From positions 1-12,794 of the forward strand of contig JAUWJM010000038.1 in the NCBI GenBank assembly GCA_030607715.1: 12,794 nucleotides of DNA, written 5' to 3'. The position numbers and the translations under genes are program-made. This stretch comes from Candidatus Aerophobota bacterium (GTDB lineage Bacteria > Aerophobota > Aerophobia > Aerophobales > B3-G15). Below the pieces are notes generated by a model that was not told where the DNA came from, did not search any database, and saw nothing but the letters and a program-made list of their open reading frames with translations. Position 1 is the first letter of the stretch; the number at the start of each line of letters is the position of its first letter. Shown in pieces: positions 1-7,729 of this stretch.

Positions 1-221
1 AAGAACTTTGTCACACTTGTGGGCTTATTGATAGAGGAGTAAAATCAGCTAGATTTTATGTTTTAAGAGGAGCTAAGATGCCAGCTATTCTTGTGGAAGT
101 TGGCTTTATTTCCAATCCCTGGGAGGAAAAAGAACTAAGAAAAAAGGATTTTCAATTTTTAATTGCTCAGGGAATTTATCAGGGATTGGCTAAGTACATT
201 AAATCTTTTAATAAAAAATAA
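1..221 (+). CDS. N-acetylmuramoyl-L-alanine amidase, C-terminal end (partial)
   Basis: The window opens inside this gene; codons start at position 3 and it stops at TAA 219-221, leaving 72 residues. The visible part has the hallmark end of an Amidase_3 (zinc-dependent N-acetylmuramoyl-L-alanine amidase) domain: a RGVKSARFYVLRGAKMPAIL-type stretch followed by VEVGFISNPWEE, in which the Glu of VEVGF is the conserved catalytic glutamate of the family, and then a closing helix. The family cleaves the amide bond between muramic acid and the stem peptide, outside the cytoplasmic membrane. The next gene starts 17 bp downstream and encodes a GerMN protein, then a glutamate racemase, so this is a cell-wall cluster. 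N-terminal signal or wall-binding domains cannot be judged because they lie outside the window. Confidence 0.9.
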   Translation, partial: ELCHTCGLIDRGVKSARFYVLRGAKMPAILVEVGFISNPWEEKELRKKDFQFLIAQGIYQGLAKYIKSFNKK

Positions 222-238
222 ATCAGTAAAGGTAAGAA

Positions 239-826
239 ATGGCTTCGGGTAAAAAGAAAACTTTGTTATGGGTGGGAATAATAATTGTTGCTTTTGTAGT
301 TGGAATATTCTTTGCTCCTTTAATTAGAGAAAGAGCCTATAAAATTAAAGAATGGATAGTTAAACCTTCCCTACCACCTCCTCAAACGAGGATAGTTAGT
401 CTTTACTTCTCTTTGCCCCAGGGAGAGTATTTAGTTCCTCAGCAAAGGAAAATTTTTCTTCCCCCGTCAGGTAATGAGAAAAACAGGGAAATAAAAGCTG
501 TTCTTGAGGAACTTATAAAAGGGCCAAAAGACAAAGATTTATCTCCCACTATTTCCCCGGAAACCAAGATAAGAGCAGTTTATATAAAAGATGGAATCAT
601 TTATGTAGATTTTTCCTCTTCTCTTAAGGAAAAACATCCCGGAGGAACTACAGGGGAACTGCTCACTATTTATTCTATTGTAGATACTCTTTTAGATAAT
701 TTTCCTTCCTACTCCCGAGTTCAAATTCTTATTCAAGGGGAACCTCAAGCCACTCTGGTTGGGCATATAGATATAAGGAACCCTCTTTCCCTAAATTCTG
801 ATATTATTAAATCTCCTCAAGAGTGA
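239..826 (+). CDS. GerMN-domain membrane-anchored protein
   Basis: A 195-residue protein. Residues 1-8 are Lys-rich and are followed by one hydrophobic segment (about 9-28, LLWVGIIIVAFVVGIFFAPL), giving a signal anchor with the rest outside the membrane. There is no lipobox cysteine. After a Pro-rich linker (about 43-50), residues about 85-185 match the GerMN fold first described in Bacillus spore protein GerM: ELIKGPKD, a GIIYVDFSS strand, then a helix with ELLTIYSIVDTLL and a final QATLVGHIDIRNPL strand. The biochemical role of GerMN domains is not settled; they recur beside amidases and murI, and a wall-associated role is inferred from that context. It starts 17 bp after the amidase and ends 4 bp before murI, so the three are probably one transcript. 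Its presence alone does not prove sporulation. Confidence 0.85.
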   Translation: MASGKKKTLLWVGIIIVAFVVGIFFAPLIRERAYKIKEWIVKPSLPPPQTRIVSLYFSLPQGEYLVPQQRKIFLPPSGNEKNREIKAVLEELIKGPKDKDLSPTISPETKIRAVYIKDGIIYVDFSSSLKEKHPGGTTGELLTIYSIVDTLLDNFPSYSRVQILIQGEPQATLVGHIDIRNPLSLNSDIIKSPQE

Positions 827-830
827 TACA

Positions 831-1649
831 ATGGCAAAAGGAAAAATTGGGATATTTGATTCGGGAATTGGAGGGCTTACCGTAGTTAAAGAAGTAATAA
901 GGCTATTTCCCTGGGAGTCCATAGTTTATCTGGGTGATACAGCCCGAGTTCCTTATGGAGCCAAATCTTCCTTAACAATTACTAAATTTTCCATACAGGC
1001 TCTAAATTTTCTTCAAATCAAAGGCGTAAAATTAATAGTAATTGCCTGCAATACTGTTTCAGCTCTGAGTTTATCCAATCTTAAGAAAGATTTCTCTTTA
1101 CCCATTATTGGAGTATTAAAACCAGGGGCAGCTAAAGCAGTAAGTGTAACTAAGAAAGGGGTAATTGGAGTTATGGGAACTGAGGCTACCATCAGAAGCA
1201 GGGCTTACCCCAAAATAATTAAATCCATAAATCCTAAAATGAAAGTAAGAGGAAAGAGTTGCCCTCTTTTAGTTCCTCTGGTAGAAGAGGGTTGGTTAAG
1301 AGGAAAAGTTACCCGTAGCGTGGTTTGGTTTTATTTAAAGCCTTTATTAAAAGAGAGAATAGATACTCTAATTTTAGGCTGTACTCACTATCCCCTTCTT
1401 AAGCCAGTAATTCAGAAAATAGTTGGAGACAAAGTAGTTCTAATAGATTCTGCTCAGGAAGTAGCTAAACAGGTAGGAAAAACTCTAAAAGAGGAGAATA
1501 TGTTTGATAGTTTTAAAAATGAGTTTAGTGGAAATATTCCCCAACACCACTTTTTTGTTACCGACAGACCAGAGAAATTCTCTTCTTTTATAAAGGTGTT
1601 TCTGGGGAAAAATATAAATGAAAATGTTCAGAAGATAACCTTAGAATAA
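831..1649 (+). CDS. murI: Glutamate racemase
   Basis: A 272-residue cytoplasmic enzyme that interconverts L- and D-glutamate and supplies D-Glu for the peptidoglycan stem peptide. The family signatures are all present: GIFDSGIGGLTV at residues 7-18 (catalytic Asp10), LGDTARVPYG at 34-43, ACNT at 72-75 with catalytic Cys73, GTEATIRS at 116-123, and GCTHYPLL at 183-190 with the second catalytic Cys184. The length is normal for the family. The start lies 4 bp after the GerMN stop, with an AAGAG purine run in the end of the preceding gene serving as a weak ribosome site, so translational coupling is likely. The gene is followed by a 75-bp gap carrying the next promoter; I see no GC-rich hairpin with a T tract that would terminate this transcript. 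Confidence 0.97.
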   Translation: MAKGKIGIFDSGIGGLTVVKEVIRLFPWESIVYLGDTARVPYGAKSSLTITKFSIQALNFLQIKGVKLIVIACNTVSALSLSNLKKDFSLPIIGVLKPGAAKAVSVTKKGVIGVMGTEATIRSRAYPKIIKSINPKMKVRGKSCPLLVPLVEEGWLRGKVTRSVVWFYLKPLLKERIDTLILGCTHYPLLKPVIQKIVGDKVVLIDSAQEVAKQVGKTLKEENMFDSFKNEFSGNIPQHHFFVTDRPEKFSSFIKVFLGKNINENVQKITLE

Positions 1650-1674
1650 TGAAAACAATTTTAATTTAGTTAGC

Positions 1675-1702
1675 TTGACAACATCTTTTTCTCACTTAGA
1701 AT
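1675..1702 (+). promoter_or_regulatory. Sigma-70-type promoter for the dehydrogenase-riboflavin block
   Basis: A perfect -35 box TTGACA lies at 1675-1680 and TAGAAT, five of six matches to TATAAT, at 1697-1702, with a 16-bp spacer. Transcription would begin near 1709, giving a leader of about 16 nt that contains the AAAAGGA ribosome site at 1711-1717 before the ATG at 1725. It is well placed in the gap after murI. No operator-like palindrome is evident beside it. Confidence 0.7.
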
Positions 1703-1724
1703 TTATATAAAAAAGGATTTTAAA

Positions 1725-4088
1725 ATGGTTAGAGAAATTAGTATTGTACCTGATTTTACTCCTGGATTTATTGGCGTGGAGGGAAAGATTCCCAAATTTC
1801 AGTATAACAAGTCTATTCAACAGGAAATAGAAGAAGGTAACCTCACTTCTCAAAAATGTCTGGATATTCTTGAATGTATGCTTTTAATTAGAAATTTTGA
1901 ACAGATGATAGTGGAGTTAAAGGATAAGAAAGGAAAGTATGGTTCTTTAAAATACCTTTATATAGGGGCTTCTCATCTTTCTATTGGTCAGGAAGCTATT
2001 TCTACAGGAGCGATAGCTAATCTTTGGATGCAAGACTGCATCACCAGTCATCATAGAGGTCATGGAGATAGCTTATCCAAGGGATACTTTGCCATTAAAC
2101 AGATGAATGGAAAAAGCTTACTTGAGCTTATAGAAAGTGATATAAAAATTCAAGATTATCTGGAGTTATCCCCTCAAGGCAAGAGTAAAGATGAGGTTAT
2201 TGAGCAAGCTTTTCAATTGCATCTATTTCGAGCTATAGCTGAACTTTTTGGCAAAGAAGAAGGGTACTGTCGTGGTAGGGGAGGAAGTATGCACATTGCC
2301 GACTTTAGTAAGGGACATTTAGGAGCAAATGCTATTGTAGGAGGAAGTTTAGGTATGGCTGTAGGGGCAGCTATAGCCTCTCGAGCTTTTAATGATGGAA
2401 CAGTAGTTTTCTGTTTTGCCGGGGATGGTGCTTATAATAATGGAATCTCCCATGAATCAATGAATATGGCTACTATGGCTCAATTTACCAATGGACTGAT
2501 GAAGAAAAAGATGGGAGTTCCTGTCATCTTTGGCATCGTAAATAATCAGTATGGAATGACTGGCCAGCAGAAAGGCGAGGTTACAGGGATAGAGTTTTTA
2601 TCTGAAAGAGCATTTGGCTACAATAAATATGGAATGTATGCAGAAATTGTTAATGGAATGGATGTTTTAGCTGTTATGGATGCAGCTAAAAGGGCTATTG
2701 AGAAGACCAGGAAGGGGGGGGATGCTTGTCTCCTGGAGTTCTGGTGTACTCGCTACAAAGGTCATTCTTTAAGCGATAGGCTGGACAAAAAGGAAGATGA
2801 AACTTATCGAACTGTAGAGGAGCTTCAAGCCTGGGAGAGATTAGACCCTATTGAAACTTATTCAAAGAAGTTAGTTGAGGAAGCTCTTGTTACGAAAGAG
2901 AAAATAGAGGAGTTAAAAATAAAGGCAAGAGAAAGAAATGAAGCTATGGCTATAAAGGCAGCTAAAGCTACCAGTCCCAATCCAAAAGATATGTATCTGG
3001 GGTTGTTTACTAACTTTGTTTCAAAGGAAGTCCCGGATAAATTTAGACAATCTGTTATTTTTTATAAACCAGCTTTTTTAGATAGAGATGAGAGAACGGA
3101 GATAACTTACCAAGAAGCAGTGATTGAAGCATTATTTGAGGAGATGAGACGAGATACCAGGGTTGTTCTCTGGGGAGAGGATATTGCTGATTATGGTGGA
3201 GCCTTTCATGCTACTGAAGGGCTTCTAAAAATATTCGGCAGGGATCGTATCTTTAATACAGCTATTTCTGAGGCAGGAATAATTGGTAGTGGTATGGGGG
3301 CAGCTTTGAAAGGTTTAAGACCGGTCGTAGAGATAATGTATATTGATTTTATTCTTCAAGCTATGGATCAGTTAGCCAATCAAGTAGCAAAATGGAAGTA
3401 TATGTCCGGAGGACAGCCAACCATACCCTTGACTGTAAGAACAACTATTGGTGGAGGTAAAGGTTATGCTGGCCAGCATTCTCAAAGTTTAGAAGCTATA
3501 ATAACTCATTTCCCAGGCTTAAAAATTGTTATGCCTTCCAATGCTTATGATGCAAAGGGACTGTTAAAAATGGCTATCAGGGATAATAATCCTGTGGTAG
3601 TTATTGAACATCAAAATCTCTATAGACATCCCCGTGGAAAGAGTTTGGTTCCCAAAGATGATTACTTAATACCTTTTGGCAAAGCTGCTATCAGGAGAAA
3701 AATTGAGAAGGAATCCTCTAACAAGGTTACCATAATTAGCTGGTCCTATATGGTGTCTATAGCTTTAAAGGCAGCACAAGAGTTAGCCCGCAGAGGTGTT
3801 GAAGCAGAGGTAATTGATTTGAGAACGCTTTACCCTTTTGATGAACAAACTCTCATTGATTCAGTTAAGAGAACCGGGCGAGCCCTGGTAGTTCATCAGG
3901 CTGTTCGGTTTATGGGATTTGGAGCAGAGGTGGCAGCTCAACTTCAGGAAAAAGCATTTGATTATCTGGATGGACCTATTTTAAGAGTGGCTGCTCCAGA
4001 TGTACCTCCCCCGGCAGCACCAATTTTAGAGAATGCTTTTTTGCCTAATGAGGATAAAATTATTAAAACAGTGGAAAGTATGCTATAG
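1725..4088 (+). CDS. Fused E1 alpha-beta subunit of a 2-oxoacid dehydrogenase complex (pyruvate/branched-chain type)
   Basis: A 787-residue thiamine-diphosphate enzyme that would decarboxylate a 2-oxoacid and pass the acyl group to lipoyl E2. Residues about 45-415 are the E1 alpha half: GASHLSIGQEA at 81-91, HHRGHGDSLSKG at 109-120, GRGGSMHIAD at 184-193, and the ThDP motif running from GDGAYNNG (233-240) to VNNQYGM (272-278). After a linker (about 416-455) comes the E1 beta half: TYQEAVIEALFEEM at 461-474, LWGEDIADYGG at 482-492, SEAGIIGSGMGAA at 515-527, GQHSQSLEA at 583-591 and the C-terminal transketolase domain from about 650. Most bacteria encode alpha and beta as separate chains. The alpha half also has about 40-50 extra residues between the HGD and GRGG motifs (about 121-172) and a longer stretch between GDG and NN. 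The substrate cannot be read from sequence; pyruvate or branched-chain oxoacids are both possible. E2 follows 18 bp downstream. Confidence 0.9.
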   Translation: MVREISIVPDFTPGFIGVEGKIPKFQYNKSIQQEIEEGNLTSQKCLDILECMLLIRNFEQMIVELKDKKGKYGSLKYLYIGASHLSIGQEAISTGAIANLWMQDCITSHHRGHGDSLSKGYFAIKQMNGKSLLELIESDIKIQDYLELSPQGKSKDEVIEQAFQLHLFRAIAELFGKEEGYCRGRGGSMHIADFSKGHLGANAIVGGSLGMAVGAAIASRAFNDGTVVFCFAGDGAYNNGISHESMNMATMAQFTNGLMKKKMGVPVIFGIVNNQYGMTGQQKGEVTGIEFLSERAFGYNKYGMYAEIVNGMDVLAVMDAAKRAIEKTRKGGDACLLEFWCTRYKGHSLSDRLDKKEDETYRTVEELQAWERLDPIETYSKKLVEEALVTKEKIEELKIKARERNEAMAIKAAKATSPNPKDMYLGLFTNFVSKEVPDKFRQSVIFYKPAFLDRDERTEITYQEAVIEALFEEMRRDTRVVLWGEDIADYGGAFHATEGLLKIFGRDRIFNTAISEAGIIGSGMGAALKGLRPVVEIMYIDFILQAMDQLANQVAKWKYMSGGQPTIPLTVRTTIGGGKGYAGQHSQSLEAIITHFPGLKIVMPSNAYDAKGLLKMAIRDNNPVVVIEHQNLYRHPRGKSLVPKDDYLIPFGKAAIRRKIEKESSNKVTIISWSYMVSIALKAAQELARRGVEAEVIDLRTLYPFDEQTLIDSVKRTGRALVVHQAVRFMGFGAEVAAQLQEKAFDYLDGPILRVAAPDVPPPAAPILENAFLPNEDKIIKTVESML

Positions 4089-4091
4089 ATT

Positions 4092-4100
4092 AGAAGGAGA
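4092..4100 (+). promoter_or_regulatory. Strong ribosome binding site of the E2 gene
   Basis: AGAAGGAGA at 4092-4100 ends six bases before the ATG at 4107. It is one of the strongest Shine-Dalgarno sequences here and fixes the E2 start, which also gives the expected lipoyl-domain N terminus (ITKVIMPKLGETM). Confidence 0.75.
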
Positions 4101-4106
4101 ATACCT

Positions 4107-5270
4107 ATGATAACTAAAGTTATAATGCCCAAATTGGGAGAAACTATGGAAGAAGGAGAAATTATAAAATGGTTAAAAAAAGAGGGGGATACAGTAAAGG
4201 AAGGAGAGCTTCTCTTAGAGATTACTACTGATAAAGCTGATATGGAGATAGAGGCTACTACTTCAGGGGTAGTAAGAAAAATTGTAGCTCAAGAAGGCCA
4301 GGTTGTTCCTATTACAGAGACAATTGCCTATATTGCTGATAGTATGGATGAAAATGTCCCTCTAAAAGAAGAAGAAAAAGTAGAATCTGAAACAGTAGCT
4401 AATGTTGAAAAAGAAGTTGTTTCCATTAAAGCTTCTCCCTTAGCCAAAAGATTAGCTAAAGAGAAAAAAATTGATCTTTCCATTATAAGGGGAACAGGAC
4501 CCGGAGGTAGAATAACAAAGGAAGATGTCTTAAGATGCGCAGAGGAAAAAGAGACTAAAAGAGAAGGTGCACCTTTAGCTAAGGAAGAGTTTTCTTTATC
4601 CAGGATAGAGAAAATTATGGCTCAAAGAATGCAGGAAAGCAAAAGACAGATACCACATTTTTACCTTACCAACGAGGTTAATTTCTCGCAGGCGGTGAAG
4701 TTTCGGAATGATTTATTAGAGGAATTTGAAAAAGAAAAAGGTGTTCATCTCTCCTACACTGATCTGCTAATTAAGGCTTGTGCTCGAGCTCTAAATAAAT
4801 TTCCCAGAATTAATTCTTGTTTTAAAGGAGAAAAAGTAGTTAGTTTCTCTCAGGTAAACATAGGATTAGCAGTGACTACAGAGAGGGGATTAATTGCCCC
4901 TGTAATTAAGGATGTGGATAAAAAGGATATCTTTCAAATAGCTAAGAATCGAGTAGAATTGGTAAATAAAGCTAAAGAGAATAAACTCAGCTTGAAGGAA
5001 GTGGAAGGGGCAACATTTACCCTTTCTAATTTGGGGATGACAGGAGTAAAAACATTTGCTGCTATTATTAATCCTCCTCAGGTTGCCATCTTAGCTACAG
5101 GAGAAATTAAAGAAAAACCGGTAGTGAAAGAGGAGAAAATTGTTGCGGCTTTAGTTATAGAGATGACCCTTTCCTGTGATCACAGAGCTGTTGATGGATA
5201 TCTGGGGGCAAAGTTTCTTCAGGAAGTAAAAAGGGGATTGGAAAAGCCTTCTATTCTTTTGAAATCTTGA
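4107..5270 (+). CDS. Dihydrolipoamide acyltransferase (E2) of the 2-oxoacid dehydrogenase complex
   Basis: A 387-residue core protein of the complex, which takes the acyl group from E1 on a swinging lipoyl arm and transfers it to CoA. Domains in order: one lipoyl domain, residues 1-78, with the lipoylated Lys43 in TTDKADMEIEA; a charged Glu/Lys/Val-rich linker, about 79-107; a peripheral-subunit-binding domain, about 108-145 (ASPLAKRLAKEKKIDLSIIR then GTGPGGRITKEDV); a second linker; and the acyltransferase domain from about 160, with TFTLSNLGMTG at 303-313 and the catalytic motif DHRAVDG at 358-364 (His359, Asp363). A single lipoyl domain makes this a short E2. It follows the fused E1 gene by 18 bp and must work with it. 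The E3 lipoamide dehydrogenase is not in the window. Confidence 0.93.
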   Translation: MITKVIMPKLGETMEEGEIIKWLKKEGDTVKEGELLLEITTDKADMEIEATTSGVVRKIVAQEGQVVPITETIAYIADSMDENVPLKEEEKVESETVANVEKEVVSIKASPLAKRLAKEKKIDLSIIRGTGPGGRITKEDVLRCAEEKETKREGAPLAKEEFSLSRIEKIMAQRMQESKRQIPHFYLTNEVNFSQAVKFRNDLLEEFEKEKGVHLSYTDLLIKACARALNKFPRINSCFKGEKVVSFSQVNIGLAVTTERGLIAPVIKDVDKKDIFQIAKNRVELVNKAKENKLSLKEVEGATFTLSNLGMTGVKTFAAIINPPQVAILATGEIKEKPVVKEEKIVAALVIEMTLSCDHRAVDGYLGAKFLQEVKRGLEKPSILLKS

Positions 5271-5294
5271 ACCCTTTGTGGGGCAAAGTAGGGT
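5271..5294 (+). promoter_or_regulatory. Possible hairpin covering the ribE ribosome binding site
   Basis: Immediately after the E2 stop, ACCC-TTTG at 5271-5278 can pair with CAAA (5284-5287) and GGGT (5291-5294), with loop TGGGG and a GTA bulge at 5288-5290. The 3' arm holds the only plausible Shine-Dalgarno of ribE (TAGGG, 5289-5293; ATG at 5301). Translating ribosomes finishing E2 would melt it, so coupling is one reading. There is no following T tract, so it is not a terminator. The stem is seen in the sequence; a regulatory role is inferred. Confidence 0.4.
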
Positions 5295-5300
5295 AAAATT

Positions 5301-5966
5301 ATGTTCACTGGTTTAGTAGAAGAAGTGGGAATGGTGAAAAAAATAGAGTTTTCTTACTCTTTGTGTAAACTAAATATAAAGGCAAAAAAGATTTTAGAGG
5401 GAACAAAAGAATCTGATAGTATATTAGTTAATGGAGTTTGCCTTACAGTAATAAATGCAGGAGAGGAGGACTTTACTGTTGAGATAATTACTCAAACTTT
5501 AAATAAAACAAACCTGGGAAGTCTAAGAGCTGGAGATAGGGTTAACTTAGAGAGGTCTCTTTTACCTACTACTCGATTTGGTGGTCATCTGGTAACAGGA
5601 GATATAGATAAAATGGTGGTTATAAGAAGGATACTGCGAAGTTCGGGACAATGGATGATGCAAATAGAACCACCTTTAGATCTAATGAAATTTATAGCTA
5701 ATCAGGCCAGGGTAGCTATTGAAGGGGTAAGTTTAACTATAGCTGAAAAAAGAGAGAAAGATTTTACTGTTTGTCTTATCCCTTTTACTCTGGAGCATAC
5801 CAATTTAAGAGAGAAAAAAGAAGGAGATAAACTTAACTTAGAGGTGGATATATTGGCTAAGTATGTTGAGCAGATTATCTATTCAGAAAAAAAACCTGGG
5901 AATTTTTCATCTTCTACCTCTATAGATAGTATTGACAGAGATTTTTTAAGAAAAGCAGGATATTAA
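5301..5966 (+). CDS. ribE: Riboflavin synthase (alpha-chain type)
   Basis: A 221-residue cytoplasmic enzyme that dismutates two 6,7-dimethyl-8-ribityllumazine molecules to riboflavin and the pyrimidinedione recycled by RibH. It has the two tandem lumazine-binding beta-barrels of the family. The first (1-about 97) has the diagnostic N terminus MFTGLVEEVG, SILVNGVCLTV at 40-50 with Cys47, and NLGSLRAGDRVNLERS at 71-86. The second (about 98-190) has AIEGVSLTIAE at 139-149 and TLEHTNLR at 163-170. The interdomain motif reads GGHLVTGDID (94-103); families I know usually have GHxD there, so residue 101 is Asp (codon GAT) in place of the usual His. A Ser-rich tail (about 200-221) extends past the usual end. 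ribBA follows 44 bp downstream. The gene is also called ribC or ribB in some species. Confidence 0.95.
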   Translation: MFTGLVEEVGMVKKIEFSYSLCKLNIKAKKILEGTKESDSILVNGVCLTVINAGEEDFTVEIITQTLNKTNLGSLRAGDRVNLERSLLPTTRFGGHLVTGDIDKMVVIRRILRSSGQWMMQIEPPLDLMKFIANQARVAIEGVSLTIAEKREKDFTVCLIPFTLEHTNLREKKEGDKLNLEVDILAKYVEQIIYSEKKPGNFSSSTSIDSIDRDFLRKAGY

Positions 5967-6010
5967 CTCTTTTATTAGTTAGTGGCTGAATAGCGACAAA
6001 GAGATAAACA
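5967..6010 (+). promoter_or_regulatory. ribE-ribBA gap with weak hairpin over the ribosome site
   Basis: CTCTTT at 5967-5972, just after the ribE stop, is complementary to AAAGAG at 5998-6003, which contains the only purine-rich ribosome-site candidate before the ribBA ATG at 6011. The 25-nt loop holds a small GCT-GAAT-AGC stem. The pairing is only six AT-rich base pairs, so it may be chance. It parallels the hairpin before ribE. Confidence 0.2.
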
Positions 6011-7219
6011 ATGAGCACCTTTAATACCATTGAGGAAGTTTTAGAGAACTTTAAAAAAGGTAAGCCCTCTATAGTGGTGGATGATAAAGATAGAGAAAAT
6101 GAGGGTGATTTAATAATTCCTGCTTCTCATATTAGTGCTGAAATAATAAACTTTATAGCTAAGTATGCTCGAGGATTAATTTGCATAGCTATAACTTTAG
6201 AAAGGGCTAAGAAATTGGGACTCTCTCCCATGGTGGAGAAAAATACTTCCCTTAAAGGAACTCCCTTCACCATTTCTGTGGATGCCCGAAAAAATACCAC
6301 AACAGGGATATCTGCATATGACAGAGCTCAAACAGTGAAGGTGATAATTGACCCAGCTACCAGGCCTGATGATTTAGCCCGACCCGGGCATATCTTTCCC
6401 TTGATTGCTCAAAAAGGGGGAGTTTTAGTAAGGGCAGGCCACACTGAAGCAGCTATTGATTTAGCTCGATTAGCTGGATTCTATCCAGCAGGGGTTCTCT
6501 GTGAAATAATGGATGAGGATGGCCATATGGCCAGGCTTTCCCAACTCTCAGGATTTGCTCAAAAACATAAACTTAAGATATGCACTATAGCTGACTTAAT
6601 AAATTACCGCTGGAAAAAAGAAAAATTAGTTAAGAAAGAGGTAGCTACCCATCTTTCCACTCCCTTTGGAGAATTTACTCTAATAGGATATCAGAGTATT
6701 CTGGAGGACAGAGTTCACTTAGCTTTAGTCAAGGGAAAGGTAAAAGGTAAGGAAGGTGTTCTGGTGAGGGTTCATTCTCAATGCCTTACCGGAGATGTAT
6801 TTAAATCTTTGCGGTGTGATTGTGGAGAGCAATTGGAAAAATCCTTACGAAAAATAGGAAAGGCTGATTGCGGAGTAATTCTTTATCTCAATCAGGAAGG
6901 TCGAGGAATAGGATTGTTAAATAAACTTCGTGCCTACGAACTTCAGGATAGAGGATTAGATACGGTTGAGGCTAATCAAAAACTTGGTTTTGCACCAGAT
7001 TTAAGGCATTATGGGATTGGAGCTCAAATATTAGCTGATTTAGGACTGCACCGGATAAGACTTTTAACTAACAATCCTCGTAAGATAATTGGTTTGAAAG
7101 GATACGGTTTAGAAGTTATAGAACGTGTTCCTCTGGAAGTGAGAGCTAATAAGCTAAACAAGCATTACTTAGAAGTCAAGCAAGAAAAACTTGGTCATTT
7201 ACTTAAGTTAAATCCTTAA
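6011..7219 (+). CDS. ribBA: Bifunctional 3,4-dihydroxy-2-butanone 4-phosphate synthase / GTP cyclohydrolase II
   Basis: A 402-residue fusion carrying both entry reactions of riboflavin synthesis: ribulose 5-phosphate to dihydroxybutanone phosphate plus formate, and GTP to the pyrimidine precursor. Residues 1-about 203 are the RibB half: [12 protein letters not shown] at 24-35 with the acidic metal-binding residues, ARGLIC at 53-58, FTISVDAR at 86-93, [10 protein letters not shown] at 97-106, and [13 protein letters not shown] at 144-156. Residues about 208-402 are the RibA half: [20 protein letters not shown] at 254-273 with zinc ligands Cys258, Cys269 and Cys271; EGRGIGL at 296-302; [15 protein letters not shown] at 327-341 with conserved Asp330, Arg332 and Tyr334; and TNNPRK at 353-358. 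Length and all key residues are normal, so both activities are expected. It sits between ribE and ribH. Confidence 0.97.
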   Translation: MSTFNTIEEVLENFKKGKPSIVVDDKDRENEGDLIIPASHISAEIINFIAKYARGLICIAITLERAKKLGLSPMVEKNTSLKGTPFTISVDARKNTTTGISAYDRAQTVKVIIDPATRPDDLARPGHIFPLIAQKGGVLVRAGHTEAAIDLARLAGFYPAGVLCEIMDEDGHMARLSQLSGFAQKHKLKICTIADLINYRWKKEKLVKKEVATHLSTPFGEFTLIGYQSILEDRVHLALVKGKVKGKEGVLVRVHSQCLTGDVFKSLRCDCGEQLEKSLRKIGKADCGVILYLNQEGRGIGLLNKLRAYELQDRGLDTVEANQKLGFAPDLRHYGIGAQILADLGLHRIRLLTNNPRKIIGLKGYGLEVIERVPLEVRANKLNKHYLEVKQEKLGHLLKLNP

Positions 7220-7223
7220 ATTT

Positions 7224-7231
7224 GGAGAGGA
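7224..7231 (+). promoter_or_regulatory. Strong ribosome binding site of ribH
   Basis: GGAGAGGA lies between the ribBA stop and the ribH ATG at 7236, four bases upstream of it. It supports the chosen start. Confidence 0.7.
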
Positions 7232-7235
7232 AAAG

Positions 7236-7709
7236 ATGAAAATCTACAAAGGCAAAATTGAGGGAAAAGGTTTAAAATTTGGAATTGTAGTCTCAAGATT
7301 TAATGATTTCATTACTCAAAAACTTTTTGAAGGAGCCATAGACGCTTTAATAAGGCATCAGGTGAAAGAGGAAGATATTGAGGTAGTCTGGGTTCCCGGA
7401 AGTTTTGAGATACCTGCTGTTGCCTCTCACTTAATTAAAGGAGGAAATTTTGACGCTTTAATTTGTTTGGGGGCAGTGATTAGAGGAGCTACTCCTCACT
7501 ATGAATTAATTTCTACCCAGGTAGCAAAAGGAATAGCTAACTTATCCATTCAGGCGAAGATTCCTGTTATTTTTGGAGTTGTTACTGCTGATACTATAGA
7601 GCAAGCTATTGAGAGAGCAGGAACAAAGGTTGGTAATAGAGGATGGGATGCGGCTATTTCTGCAATGGAGATGGCTAATTTATACCAACAGTTCCGTTCA
7701 TCTCGTTAA
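7236..7709 (+). CDS. ribH: 6,7-dimethyl-8-ribityllumazine synthase
   Basis: A 157-residue enzyme that condenses the ribitylaminopyrimidinedione with dihydroxybutanone phosphate to make the substrate of RibE; family members assemble as pentamers or 60-subunit capsids. Signatures: [12 protein letters not shown] at 16-27, WVPGSFEIP at 52-60, [14 protein letters not shown] at 77-90 with the catalytic-type His88, [20 protein letters not shown] at 111-130, and [17 protein letters not shown] at 133-149. Length is normal. It starts 16 bp after ribBA. The last codons and the stop are made of a 9-bp tandem repeat (7697-7723), so the C-terminal SSR is repeat-encoded. The rib set here is E-BA-H; RibD deaminase/reductase is not in the window. 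Confidence 0.97.
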   Translation: MKIYKGKIEGKGLKFGIVVSRFNDFITQKLFEGAIDALIRHQVKEEDIEVVWVPGSFEIPAVASHLIKGGNFDALICLGAVIRGATPHYELISTQVAKGIANLSIQAKIPVIFGVVTADTIEQAIERAGTKVGNRGWDAAISAMEMANLYQQFRSSR

Positions 7710-7723
7710 TCTCGTTTATTTCG
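7697..7723 (+). repeat. Three 9-bp tandem units across the ribH stop
   Basis: TTCATCTCG, TTAATCTCG and TTTATTTCG follow one another at 7697-7705, 7706-7714 and 7715-7723, followed by a run of five T. The units differ at two or three positions. The ribH stop TAA (7707-7709) is supplied by the second unit. Confidence 0.7.
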
Positions 7724-7729
7724 TTTTTA

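Noticed and set aside
2990..3100. E1 alpha-beta fusion as an artefact of a missed stop or frameshift
   Set aside because: The linker reads through smoothly in one frame with ordinary codon use, and fused E1 chains are known in other bacteria.
5271..5300. FMN riboswitch upstream of ribE
   Set aside because: The 30-bp gap is far too short for the conserved multi-helix aptamer, and no such motif is seen elsewhere in the leader regions.
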